Below are positions 9,056 through 16,472 of a stretch of DNA of 64,000 bases, in pieces (positions within the stretch are counted from its first letter, which is position 1; each line of letters begins with the position of its first letter). The position numbers and the translations under genes are program-made. The stretch comes from Streptomyces sp. B21-105 (GTDB taxonomy: Bacteria > Actinomycetota > Actinomycetes > Streptomycetales > Streptomycetaceae). The notes under the pieces were generated by a model that had not been told where the DNA came from, did no database searches, and saw nothing but the letters and a program-made list of their open reading frames with translations. Location: the NCBI RefSeq assembly GCF_036898465.1, contig NZ_JARUMJ010000001.1, positions 6,882,001 through 6,946,000 on the forward strand. The letters run 5' to 3'.

Positions 9056-10722
9056 CGTGACTCCTCCTCGACGGCGCCGAGCGCCGGTGCGGCCAGAACG
9101 GGTTCCGGGTCCGGCTCGGTCAGTGCCTCCGGCAGGACGATGGTGAACTCCGCGCCCCCGCCGGCCGCCTCACCGACCGTGGCGCTGCCGCCCTGCCGTT
9201 CGGCGAGCCTGCGCACCAGCGAGAGCCCGATGCCCCGCTTGCCGTGCGCCGGCGGCTTCTTCGTCGACCAGCCCTCGGTGAAGATCAACTCACGTTGCTC
9301 GTCCGGGATCCCGGGCCCGGTGTCCCGCACCCGCAGGACCGCGGTACGGCCTTCCGCCCGCAGCTCGACCTCCACGCGCGCGTGCGGAGTGCCCGCGACG
9401 GCGTCGAGCGCGTTGTCCACAAGGTTCCCGACGACCGTGACCAGTCCGCGCGGATCGATCAGCCGGTCCGGCAGACGGGTCCGGTCGGAGACCCACAGGG
9501 CGACGCCACGCTCGGCCGCGACGGTCGCCTTTCCCACCAGCAGGGCGGCGAGCAGGGGGTCGCCGATCTTCTCCGTCACCTGCTCCGCGGTGGCCCGGTG
9601 GTCGCCGACCACCTCCCCCACGAAGTCGACGGCGTCGTCGAACATCTCCAGTTCGAGCAGCCCGAGCAGGGTGTGCATGCGGTTGGCGTGCTCGTGGTCC
9701 TGGGCGCGCAGCGCGTCGATGAGACCGCGCGTGGAGTCGAGTTCCCGGCCGAGCTGTTCCAGTTCGGTGCGGTCGCGCAGGGTGGCCACGGCCCCGCCGT
9801 CGTCGGTGGGCATCCGGTTCACGACCAGGACGCGATGACCGCGCACGGCGATCAGGTCCGTGCCGGTGACCCGGCCGGCCAGGACGTCGGCGGTACGTCC
9901 CTCGCCGAGCGCCTCGTCGGGAGGCGTGCCCACCGCCTCGTCCCCGATGCCGAGGAGACGCTGGGCCTCGTCGTTGAGCAGCCGGACGCGGCCGGCGCGG
10001 TCCAGGGCCACGACGCCCTCCCGGATGCCGTGCAGCATCGCCTCGCGCTCGGAGAGCAGCGCGGAGATGTCCGAGAAGGCCAGGTCGCGGGTCTGCCGGT
10101 GGAGCCGCCGGGAGATGAGCCAGGCGGCCAGCGCACCGACGGCGAGGGCGCCTCCGGCGTACGCGAACAGCCCGGGGATGGCGTGGATGAGCCGGGCCCG
10201 CACGCTGTCGTACTCGATGCCGACCGAGACCGCGCCGATGATGTCGTCGTCGGCGTCGCGCAGGGGGACCTTGCCGCGGGCCGAGCGGCCCAGGGTGCCG
10301 CTGTCGATCTCCATGACGTCCTTGCCCGCCAGTGCCTCGCTGGGATCCGTCGAGACATGACCGCCGACCTGCTTGAGGTCCGTGTGCGACCAGCGCGTGC
10401 CGTGGAGGTCCATCACCACGACGTACTCGGCACCGCTGGCCTTGCGGATGCGTTCCGCCTCCCGCTGCACCGGGCCGTCGACCGAGGGCCGGGTGCTCTG
10501 CAGGTCCTCGGCGATCTGGGGCATCGCCGCGGTCGTCTGCGCGATGGCGAGGGCCCGGCGCATCGCCTGGTCGTCCAGCTGATTGCTGAGGGGGGCGAGG
10601 AACAGTCCGGTCGCCAGCACCACGACACCCGCGGCGATCGCCAGCTGCATCAGCAGGACCTGCGAGAACATGCGCCGCGGCATTCCGAGGCGCAGCCGGC
10701 GGGCGGGGGGAGTGGGGCTCAT
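9052..10722 (-). CDS. CitA/DcuS-type sensor histidine kinase
   Basis: Membrane kinase of 556 aa. It has an N-terminal helix (~residues 20-40), an extracytoplasmic PAS-like ligand domain (~45-180), a second membrane segment (FAYAGGALAVGALAAWLIS), a cytoplasmic PAS domain (~215-310), the phospho-acceptor His343 in AQDHEHANRMHTLLGL, and a HATPase domain (NLVDNALDAV, DTGPGIP, GIGLSLV). This layout is that of CitA/DcuS carboxylate sensors. The frame stays open to 11859 by GC bias, but that region encodes another gene antisense-frame; ATG 10722 (MSPTPPARRL) precedes the first membrane helix. It is coupled to the regulator downstream and may also phosphorylate the orphan paralogue at 4594. Confidence 0.93.
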   Translation of the reverse strand: MSPTPPARRLRLGMPRRMFSQVLLMQLAIAAGVVVLATGLFLAPLSNQLDDQAMRRALAIAQTTAAMPQIAEDLQSTRPSVDGPVQREAERIRKASGAEYVVVMDLHGTRWSHTDLKQVGGHVSTDPSEALAGKDVMEIDSGTLGRSARGKVPLRDADDDIIGAVSVGIEYDSVRARLIHAIPGLFAYAGGALAVGALAAWLISRRLHRQTRDLAFSDISALLSEREAMLHGIREGVVALDRAGRVRLLNDEAQRLLGIGDEAVGTPPDEALGEGRTADVLAGRVTGTDLIAVRGHRVLVVNRMPTDDGGAVATLRDRTELEQLGRELDSTRGLIDALRAQDHEHANRMHTLLGLLELEMFDDAVDFVGEVVGDHRATAEQVTEKIGDPLLAALLVGKATVAAERGVALWVSDRTRLPDRLIDPRGLVTVVGNLVDNALDAVAGTPHARVEVELRAEGRTAVLRVRDTGPGIPDEQRELIFTEGWSTKKPPAHGKRGIGLSLVRRLAERQGGSATVGEAAGGGAEFTIVLPEALTEPDPEPVLAAPALGAVEEESR

Positions 10723-10864
10723 ACCCCAGACGGTACGTGGGCCGACCCGCGCAGCCGAAGGGGTGGGTGACGTGGATCTCTTGACCGGCTCAAGAGGAAA
10801 CGGTTCGGCCGACTGTGCGCGGGCGGTCCGTCCCAAGCCGCGCGGCCCGTCCCGTCCAGTACTG

Positions 10865-10921
10865 CCCGTCCCGTCCCGTGCGGCCCGTCCCGTCCCGTGC
10901 GGCCCGTCCCGTCCCGTGCGG
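10865..10921. repeat. Three exact copies of a 19-bp repeat
   Basis: CCCGTCCCGTCCCGTGCGG is repeated three times (10865, 10884, 10903), itself built of CCCGT/CCGTG sub-units, in the space between the sucrase/ferredoxin-like stop and the kinase start. It is probably slippage-generated. The array also keeps a false long frame open across the gap. Confidence 0.85.
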
Positions 10922-10925
10922 CCCG

Positions 10926-11867
10926 TCATCGTGCCGGGGCGGCGCCCGCCAGTTCGTGCACCGCCACCACGTCCATCCGCGCGGGCGAACCGAGGACCGA
11001 TGTGCCGCAGCTCTGCGGCCTGGGCGGCAGTGAGGCGCCCTGGGCCACGACGACCAGCCAGTGGCGTCCGTCCGTGTGCGCGACGGTCACCTCCCGGCGG
11101 GAGGTGCCACCGGTCGTGCGCACGACGCTCAGCACCCCGGCGGCGTCCTCGCCGGTCTCCGCGCGCACCGCCAGTTCCGCCGCCTGGCCGGGCCGCTCCC
11201 AGGCCGAGCTGCCCCGGCAGCCCTCCGCGACGATCCGGCCTTCCTGGACGCCGCGCAGCACCTCCTTGACCGTGTGCGCCGCGACCCGGCCGTACGCGTA
11301 GCCGTGCGGCAGCACGAGCAGGGTGGGGGAGAAGCGATGACCGCCCAGATGAGTGACCTCCCAGGCTCCCCGTACCCCCGAGGCGGCGAGCTCCGCGGCC
11401 AGCGGACGGCCGAGCAGCGCACAGCATCGGTCCTGCTTGCCGTTGGTGCAGACAAGGGCGAGCGGGTCGCCCGTGTGGGCTTCGCCGCCCAGCACGCTGT
11501 CGAACGTGTGGTGCTCGCCCCGGCCGAGCGCGGCGAAGTCGAGGTCCAGCAGTCGGCGCGGGTCGTGGGTGGTGGCGCCGTGCAGCCACACGCGTCCGGG
11601 AACGGTGTGGGCCGCGTACACCTGCCGCAAGGCCGGTGCGCCGAGGTCCGCGTGGCGACCGGGGCGCCGGATGAGCGCGACGCGCACACCCGTGTCCTGC
11701 GCGGCGGCCTCCAGGGCACGCCCCAGAGCGGGGTCCAGATGGCTCGAGACCAGTGCAGGGGCACCCCAGGGGCCGGGCTGTTCCAGGAGCAGCCAGGTGG
11801 TTGCCGTGGCCGCGGTTCCGGCGATGGGCTCGCCGAGGTCCCGCGAGACGGTCGCGCACGTACTCAC
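10926..11867 (-). CDS. Sucrase/ferredoxin-like family protein
   Basis: Soluble protein of 313 aa in the Suc_Fer-like (thioredoxin-fold [2Fe-2S]-type) family. Conserved features seen are the Cys cluster VCTNGKQDRCCALLGRPLA, the His motif THLGGHRFSPTLLVLPHG, and the N-terminal Cys (MSTCATVSRD). The function is not established; members often accompany iron/siderophore genes. The GTG start at 11867 lies directly against an iron box (11870-11884), which predicts repression when iron is plentiful. The strand and position upstream of the CitA-like kinase suggest no functional link to it. Confidence 0.85.
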   Translation of the reverse strand: MSTCATVSRDLGEPIAGTAATATTWLLLEQPGPWGAPALVSSHLDPALGRALEAAAQDTGVRVALIRRPGRHADLGAPALRQVYAAHTVPGRVWLHGATTHDPRRLLDLDFAALGRGEHHTFDSVLGGEAHTGDPLALVCTNGKQDRCCALLGRPLAAELAASGVRGAWEVTHLGGHRFSPTLLVLPHGYAYGRVAAHTVKEVLRGVQEGRIVAEGCRGSSAWERPGQAAELAVRAETGEDAAGVLSVVRTTGGTSRREVTVAHTDGRHWLVVVAQGASLPPRPQSCGTSVLGSPARMDVVAVHELAGAAPAR

Positions 11868-11869
11868 AG

Positions 11870-11884
11870 AGGTGAGCCTAACCT
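11870..11884 (-). promoter_or_regulatory. Iron box (DmdR/IdeR-type operator)
   Basis: AGGTGAGCCTAACCT matches the actinobacterial iron-box core AGGTTAGSCTAACCT at 14 of 15 positions and is palindromic. It ends three bases from the GTG start of the sucrase/ferredoxin-like gene. Bound DmdR1 with Fe2+ here would block initiation. It implies a very short or no 5' leader. Confidence 0.8.
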
Positions 11885-12056
11885 GAGTTGCCGCCAGACG
11901 ACTTCCGGACGGTTCACACGGTTCACACGGTCCGGTGGCGCGGGCCGTGACACCGCGCGGGCCGTCGAGCGCGCGGCCCGCCCGGGCGGTCGGGGGCCGA
12001 CGCCCGGCCCGCCCGGCTCAGGGCAACACACCGCCGAGTCTGCCCTGGCCGTCCAT

Positions 12057-12096
12057 GCCGGCCTGGCCGTCCTGGCGGCAGGACTGCCAGGCCGGC
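12057..12096 (-). terminator. Strong terminator of the citrate-synthase gene
   Basis: Perfect 11-bp outer arms GCCGGCCTGGC/GCCAGGCCGGC enclose a second perfect stem GTCCTG/CAGGAC around a GCGG loop. It starts six bases beyond the stop of the minus-strand citrate synthase gene. Confidence 0.8.
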
Positions 12097-12101
12097 CAGG
12101 G

Positions 12102-13358
12102 CTACTTCGGCAGGGGCTGAGGCGGTTCGGGGCCCACGTAGTGGCCGCTCGGGCGCATCCGCAGGGGCCGTTCGCCGTACTCCTCCAGCGCATGGGCGAT
12201 CCAGCCCGCCGTACGGGCCACGGCGAAGACCGTCTCGGCGGCTGAGGGCTCCATGCCGCAGGACACGGTGAACACGGCGAGGGCCAGGTCCACATTGGCG
12301 TGCAGCGGCGAGTGACGGGCGGTCGTGGCGACGACGTCCCGGGCGGCGTCGAGGGCGGGCACGGCCTCGGGGATGTCCTCCAGGAGCGCGAACAGCGCAC
12401 CCGCGCGTGGGTCCTCGCCGGAGTACAGCGAGTGGCCGAGGCCGGGGATGCGGCGGCCGGCCCGCAGTTCCTCCGCGATCACGGGGCCGGCGCTGCCGAG
12501 GTCGAGCACCTCCAACAGCATGCGGTGGGCGAGCCCGCCGGCCGCGCCGTGCAGCGGCCCTTCGAGCACCCCGAGCCCGGCGGAGACGGCGGCGTAGGCG
12601 TGTGCCCGGGCGGAGGCGGCGACCCGCACGGCGAGTGTCGAGGCGGCCAGGTCGTGGTCGGCCAGCAGGCCGAGCGCCGTGTCGAGGACGTGCAGCCGTG
12701 CCTCCTCGACGGGGCGTCCGCTGAGCCGCCCCCACAGGCGGCGGGCCAGTGGACCTTCGGTGCGGTCCCCGTGCCGTCGCGGGGGCAGGGCGGCGACGAA
12801 CGTGGGGATCAGGGTCCGCGCGGTACCGAGCACGGCCTCCTCGGACAGGTCGAACCGCAACGGGTCCACGGCCGCCGCCGCCACCGCTGCGACCCGCAGA
12901 CGGTCGGTCGTGCCGGTGTGCTCGGGCAGCGCGTCGACGGCTCGGACGGCGGCCTCGACGGACTCGGCGGGGGCCGTGAAGACGGCTCCGGGGCGCAGCC
13001 GCCCGGTCCACAGCCATTCGGCGACCTCCTCGTAGGAGTGCCGGCCGGCCAGCTCGACGGCGTCGACCCCGCGGAAGTAGCAGCGGTCCTTGTCGATCGA
13101 CGTGAGGCGGGTGCGTACGGACAGTTCCGTCCCGGGCCTGGGAGCCCCGTCGGTCTCGCGCCTGTTGCGCCGGGCGAGGGCCTCGACCTCCCCGGCGTCG
13201 AAGGTGCTGCCCCGGCCCCCGGGGGTGCGTCTGCTGCCCAGCCGGCCGCGGCTGACGTACGCGTACACCGTCTCGGGTTTCACCCCGAGCAACTCGGCGG
13301 CCTCTGTGGTGCTCAGCCGTCGTTCGAGGCGGCCGGGACCGGGTTCCTGATCACGCAT
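12102..13358 (-). CDS. Citrate synthase-family protein with N-terminal HTH
   Basis: Protein of 418 aa. Residues ~10-60 form an excisionase/MerR-like helix-turn-helix (LSTTEAAELLGVKPETVYAYVSRG), and the rest is a citrate synthase fold (GVDAVELAGRHSYEEVAEWL; GLGHSLYSGEDPRA; ATTARHSPLHANVDLALAVF) with His residues in the expected active-site segments. Family knowledge: such HTH-citrate synthase-like proteins occur in Streptomyces, often next to a second homologue, but only one copy is present here. It may be a metabolite-responsive regulator, a 2-methylcitrate/citrate synthase, or both. The frame is open to 13484, but MRDQEPGPGR at 13358 gives the natural N-terminus; no strong RBS is visible. 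Confidence 0.85.
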   Translation of the reverse strand: MRDQEPGPGRLERRLSTTEAAELLGVKPETVYAYVSRGRLGSRRTPGGRGSTFDAGEVEALARRNRRETDGAPRPGTELSVRTRLTSIDKDRCYFRGVDAVELAGRHSYEEVAEWLWTGRLRPGAVFTAPAESVEAAVRAVDALPEHTGTTDRLRVAAVAAAAVDPLRFDLSEEAVLGTARTLIPTFVAALPPRRHGDRTEGPLARRLWGRLSGRPVEEARLHVLDTALGLLADHDLAASTLAVRVAASARAHAYAAVSAGLGVLEGPLHGAAGGLAHRMLLEVLDLGSAGPVIAEELRAGRRIPGLGHSLYSGEDPRAGALFALLEDIPEAVPALDAARDVVATTARHSPLHANVDLALAVFTVSCGMEPSAAETVFAVARTAGWIAHALEEYGERPLRMRPSGHYVGPEPPQPLPK

Positions 13359-13442
13359 GGGGGCACCGTATCCACATCTCCTCGGGTTGATTCGATCAAT
13401 GTGGATGCCGGAAGGGCAGGAGTCCGGCCCGAAATCGTGGAA

Positions 13443-13468
13443 GGTCCGGCACCGCGAGGTGCCGGACC
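13443..13468 (-). terminator. Perfect 11-bp stem-loop terminator
   Basis: GGTCCGGCACC and GGTGCCGGACC pair perfectly around a GCGA tetraloop. It lies about 85 bases downstream of the minus-strand 79-aa gene and upstream of the citrate synthase start, so it most likely ends the former transcript. Confidence 0.75.
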
Positions 13469-13551
13469 GCAGGGCGCTCGTCATCCCGACCCGCCGTTCC
13501 GGCGAGGCGCGTCGAGTCGAGTCGAGGACGAGGATCAGCTCCAGGGCGTTC

Positions 13552-13791
13552 TCACGCGTCGGGGATGTCGGACTTGGCGCGCACCAGCGTCTCCCGAGTG
13601 ATCACGACGATGCGCTCGTAGTCGGCGCGGGACGCGTCGGACGGCAGCTCCCCGTCGAGCTTGTCGGTCATGTCCCGGCCGATCACGGCGAAGCTCCCGT
13701 CGGCCAACTCGAAGATGTCGGGGCAGTTCCCGCCTCCCGTGCTCCCCCGCTCGCAGGGGGGCACACCGATCCGACGGATGATCTGACTCAC
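13552..13791 (-). CDS. Conserved small Streptomyces protein (79 aa), unknown function
   Basis: A 79-aa soluble protein with no membrane segment. It has two cysteines in PPCERGSTGGGNCPDIFEL and a compact core GSFAVIGRDMTDKL, then a helical tail (YERIVVITRETLVRAKSDI). I recognise this as a recurring short actinomycete family, often encoded next to a DUF6879-type protein; no such partner is visible here. The next upstream gene on the same strand (14024-14581) is a DUF6082 protein. The function is not known. The codon pattern and the following perfect terminator support a real gene. Confidence 0.8.
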   Translation of the reverse strand: MSQIIRRIGVPPCERGSTGGGNCPDIFELADGSFAVIGRDMTDKLDGELPSDASRADYERIVVITRETLVRAKSDIPDA

Positions 13792-14023
13792 TGTTGGTTC
13801 CTCTGGCTTTCACGGGTGAACTTCGCTGAAGAGTGCGCGCACGGCGACTGCGGGGCGCGAAGGCCGCCCTGTGGGGCGCGTTCGTCATCCGGCGGCGTGA
13901 GCGACGGACTTATGGGGTCGCCCTACGCGATCACGTGTGAGTCAACCCCAGCCGCGCCTGGGACAACGCCCTACTTCATCCGTTTGTTATCGCCCGTAGG
14001 CGTGAAGCTGCCGACGCGCGCCC

Positions 14024-14581
14024 TCAGTCGACGGGGGGCTCGCCCACCACCCACCACTCGTCGATGTCCGCTTCCTCGAGCCGGCGCAGGAGTTCGTCGA
14101 CCATGCGCCCCAGACTCGCCTCGTCCGAATCGTTCGGGAGGGTGGCCCGCTGGCCTTGCGTCGCGTACCAGTACCCGCGCACGACCGGGTTCTGGAGCAG
14201 TCCCCGCATACGGCCGTGGAACTCCTCACGGCTGAGGTTGCCGATGCGGTAGTAGAACAACAGGTTCGTGTAGAGCGCGTTCGCGAAGAGGTACTGCCGT
14301 CGCTGTTGCGGAGACGCCGGGGCCTCGAAGATGTCCAGCACCTCCGCCAGTTCGGGACTGTCGATGGCCTTGCTCAGCAGTTCCCAGTGCAGCCGCTGCT
14401 GATGGGCGAGGTTGGTGTGGCGTTGGTCCCGGGCCGCCGTCTCGAGATGCTCGAGCCGCACGCGCAGCGCGTCGAGGGTGTGCCGCTGAGCGGCCAGTGC
14501 GGCGAGGGCGCCCGCGGCCAGGCCGAGGCCCGCCGCGGCGACGGGGACCAGTCCCCGTGCCCGTGACTTCTGTGTGGCCAT
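14024..14581 (-). CDS. DUF6082 family membrane-anchored protein
   Basis: Protein of 185 aa with one N-terminal membrane segment (VPVAAAGLGLAAGALAALAA, ~12-31), then a helical soluble domain with a probable coiled coil (~35-65) and the family-like stretch YLFANALYTNLLFYYRIGNL. DUF6082 proteins are common in Streptomyces and have no assigned function. ATG 14581 begins MATQKSRARG; the longer open frame (to 14878) is unsupported. It is divergent from the CobW-type gene. Confidence 0.8.
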   Translation of the reverse strand: MATQKSRARGLVPVAAAGLGLAAGALAALAAQRHTLDALRVRLEHLETAARDQRHTNLAHQQRLHWELLSKAIDSPELAEVLDIFEAPASPQQRRQYLFANALYTNLLFYYRIGNLSREEFHGRMRGLLQNPVVRGYWYATQGQRATLPNDSDEASLGRMVDELLRRLEEADIDEWWVVGEPPVD

Positions 14582-14903
14582 GTCAACCCCCGGATCAGGC
14601 GGCCGTGCGCCGGTCGTCGGGGTGCGGGTGGCGAGACGGGGACCGGCGAGCGGTGGGCGGCACTTGCCGTCTCCCAGAGTGCCGAGCGGCTCTGATCGGC
14701 GGGGGAGGCGGAGAGGAGGCGCACGGAGGGAAGCGAGGGTCGCACGCCAGAGCGCCTTGCCTGACGTCTGCCCCGCGCGTGCTGCCGACAATCGTTCACA
14801 TCGCGGGCATTCACCCGGCTCGTATCCTGGGCGCGCAGTCAGTCCGCGTATGTGCGCCGGGGTCGTGAGCCGGTGCACGCACAGGTGTCAGAGAGGTCGC
14901 ACG
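14582..14903. other. Divergent intergenic region, no gene seen
   Basis: This 322-bp spacer between the DUF6082 gene (-) and the metallochaperone gene (+) should hold both promoters. I looked for a Zur-type palindrome ahead of the CobW-like gene and saw none. Nothing else stands out except the RBS AGAGAGG at its right end. Confidence 0.6.
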
Positions 14904-16022
14904 GTGGCACACAGTCCCGGTCCGCAGCAGATCCCGGTCGTCGTCCTCGCCGGATTCCTGGGCTCCGGAAAGACGACGCTGCTCAACCACCTCCTGCACC
15001 GCAGCGGGGGCAGCCGGATCGGTGCGATCGTCAACGACTTCGGCGCCATCGAGATCGACGCCATGGCCGTGGCCGGCGCACTCGGCGACTCCACCGTCTC
15101 GCTCGGCAACGGCTGCCTGTGCTGCGCGGTCGACGCCGGCGAACTGGACGTCTACCTCGAGCGACTGACCCGGCCCGGCACCGGGATCGACGTCGTCGTG
15201 ATCGAGGCCAGCGGCCTCGCCGAACCGCAGGAACTCGTCCGCATGGTGCTCGCCAGCGATCACCCGGGCATCGTCTACGGCGGGCTCGTCGAGGTCGTCG
15301 ACGCGGCCGAGTTCGACGACACCCGGGCGAGGCACCCCGAGATCGACCGGCATCTCGCCCTCGCCGATCTCGTCGTGGTGAACAAGCTCGACCGCGCACC
15401 GGACCCCGAGCGCGTCCTCGGGCTCGTCCGCACCCTCACCGACCGGGCGGCCGTCGTCCCGGCCACCCACGGCCGGGTGGACCCCGAGCTGCTCTTCGAC
15501 TGCCGGCCGAGCGAGGAGCGCATCGGGCAGCTGTCCTTCGACGACCTGCACCGGCACGCCGATCCGCACGACGCCGATCCGCACGACGCCGATCCGCACG
15601 ACGCCGAAGCGGATGCGCACGGCGGGCACCTGCACACCGGCTACGACAGCGTGTCCTTCGTCTCCGAAGTCCCCCTCGACCCGCGCCGGCTGATGCGGTT
15701 CCTCGACAGGAGGCCGCAGGGGCTCTACCGGATCAAGGGGTACGTCGATTTCGGCCCGCACGACCCGGTCAACCGGTACGCCGTGCACGCGGTCGGGCCC
15801 TTCCTGCGCTTCTACCCGGAGCCCTGGCCGACCGCCGGCGCCCGACTCAGCCAGCTCGTGCTCATCGGCGCCGCCATCGACACCGAAGCCCTGGGCGAGG
15901 AGCTCGCGGGCTGTCGCAACGACGCCCCACCCGCCGACGAACACGGCATGTGGGGCGTCCTGCGCTTCGTCCGGAACCCCGAGGAAGCCGAGGAAGACCT
16001 CCCCGAGGCGGCCGGGGTCTAG
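14904..16022 (+). CDS. CobW/COG0523-family GTPase (metallochaperone)
   Basis: GTP-dependent metallochaperone of 372 aa. It has P-loop GFLGSGKTT (18-26), the signature metal site GNGCLCC with CxCC at 71-74, and a NKLD G4 motif (VVNKLDR). A His/Asp-rich insertion (~residues 215-245, including ADPHD repeated three times and DAHGGHLHTGYD) precedes the C-terminal CobW_C domain. Family members deliver zinc or cobalt to client enzymes; the His-rich loop suggests zinc storage or sensing. GTG 14904 has AGAGAGG eight bases upstream; the longer frame from 14574 is not supported. It appears to be monocistronic. Confidence 0.88.
   Translation: MAHSPGPQQIPVVVLAGFLGSGKTTLLNHLLHRSGGSRIGAIVNDFGAIEIDAMAVAGALGDSTVSLGNGCLCCAVDAGELDVYLERLTRPGTGIDVVVIEASGLAEPQELVRMVLASDHPGIVYGGLVEVVDAAEFDDTRARHPEIDRHLALADLVVVNKLDRAPDPERVLGLVRTLTDRAAVVPATHGRVDPELLFDCRPSEERIGQLSFDDLHRHADPHDADPHDADPHDAEADAHGGHLHTGYDSVSFVSEVPLDPRRLMRFLDRRPQGLYRIKGYVDFGPHDPVNRYAVHAVGPFLRFYPEPWPTAGARLSQLVLIGAAIDTEALGEELAGCRNDAPPADEHGMWGVLRFVRNPEEAEEDLPEAAGV
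15558..15602 (+). repeat. 15-bp in-frame tandem repeat (3 copies)
   Basis: GCCGATCCGCACGAC is repeated exactly three times and encodes Ala-Asp-Pro-His-Asp units in the metal-binding loop of the CobW-type protein. The copy number is likely variable between strains and would change the number of His ligands. Confidence 0.9.
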
Positions 16023-16075
16023 TGCCGTGACCGGAGAGGTTCACCGGCTCGCGACGCCCGGCACGGCACGGCACT

Positions 16076-16096
16076 CCCCCAGCCTTCGGCCGGGGG
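16076..16096 (+). terminator. Hairpin terminator after the CobW-type gene
   Basis: CCCCC-A-GCC TTC GGC-C-GGGGG forms a GC-rich hairpin about 55 bases beyond the stop at 16022. Confidence 0.6.
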
Positions 16097-16472
16097 TTGT
16101 CAGCTGCTCGCTCTGGAGCATGCATAACGTCGTTTCAGCTCGATCGTGCGATGGTCGGCTTCTGGGCTTGCGGCGCGACGGGTCGTTCGGGCTACGGTGA
16201 CCGTGCGGTCTGGGAGGCCGGGTAGGGCGCCGGTGTGCGGGGCCCCGGCTCCACCAGCGAGACGGCTCGGGGCCTCCCCGTCGCCTTTGGCCGTATCCAT
16301 ATGTCCAGGTCGTGCGGGAGCCGGCCTCCCGGGTTCGGACCACGCACCGGATGCGTGTCGCTGCCCCGGGGTCGAGTACGCCGGTAACCGGTGCGCCCAA
16401 GACCGTCCGGGGCGTGCGGCTGAGCAGGACCCACTTCTGCTCAGTCCACAGGAACGGTACCCCCAGGCCGCG
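16097..16472. other. Gene-free stretch upstream of the parC stop
   Basis: These 376 bp lie between the metallochaperone terminator and the end of the minus-strand parC gene. Short frames on both strands have no recognisable protein signature or RBS. The only visible structure is a short palindrome CCGGTAACCGG at 16381. It may be a decayed gene; I cannot identify one. Confidence 0.5.

Noticed and set aside
10865..10921. CRISPR-like array
   Set aside because: Repeat units are directly adjacent without spacers and no cas genes are nearby.
9052..11859. A 935-codon minus-strand frame spanning the kinase and the gene upstream
   Set aside because: Only the part from 10722 is kinase. The rest is out of frame with the sucrase/ferredoxin-like gene, which has proper family motifs; the frame stays open through the 19-bp repeat array.
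14582..14903. Zur box upstream of the CobW-type gene
   Set aside because: No match to a TGAAAATGATTTTCA-like palindrome was seen.
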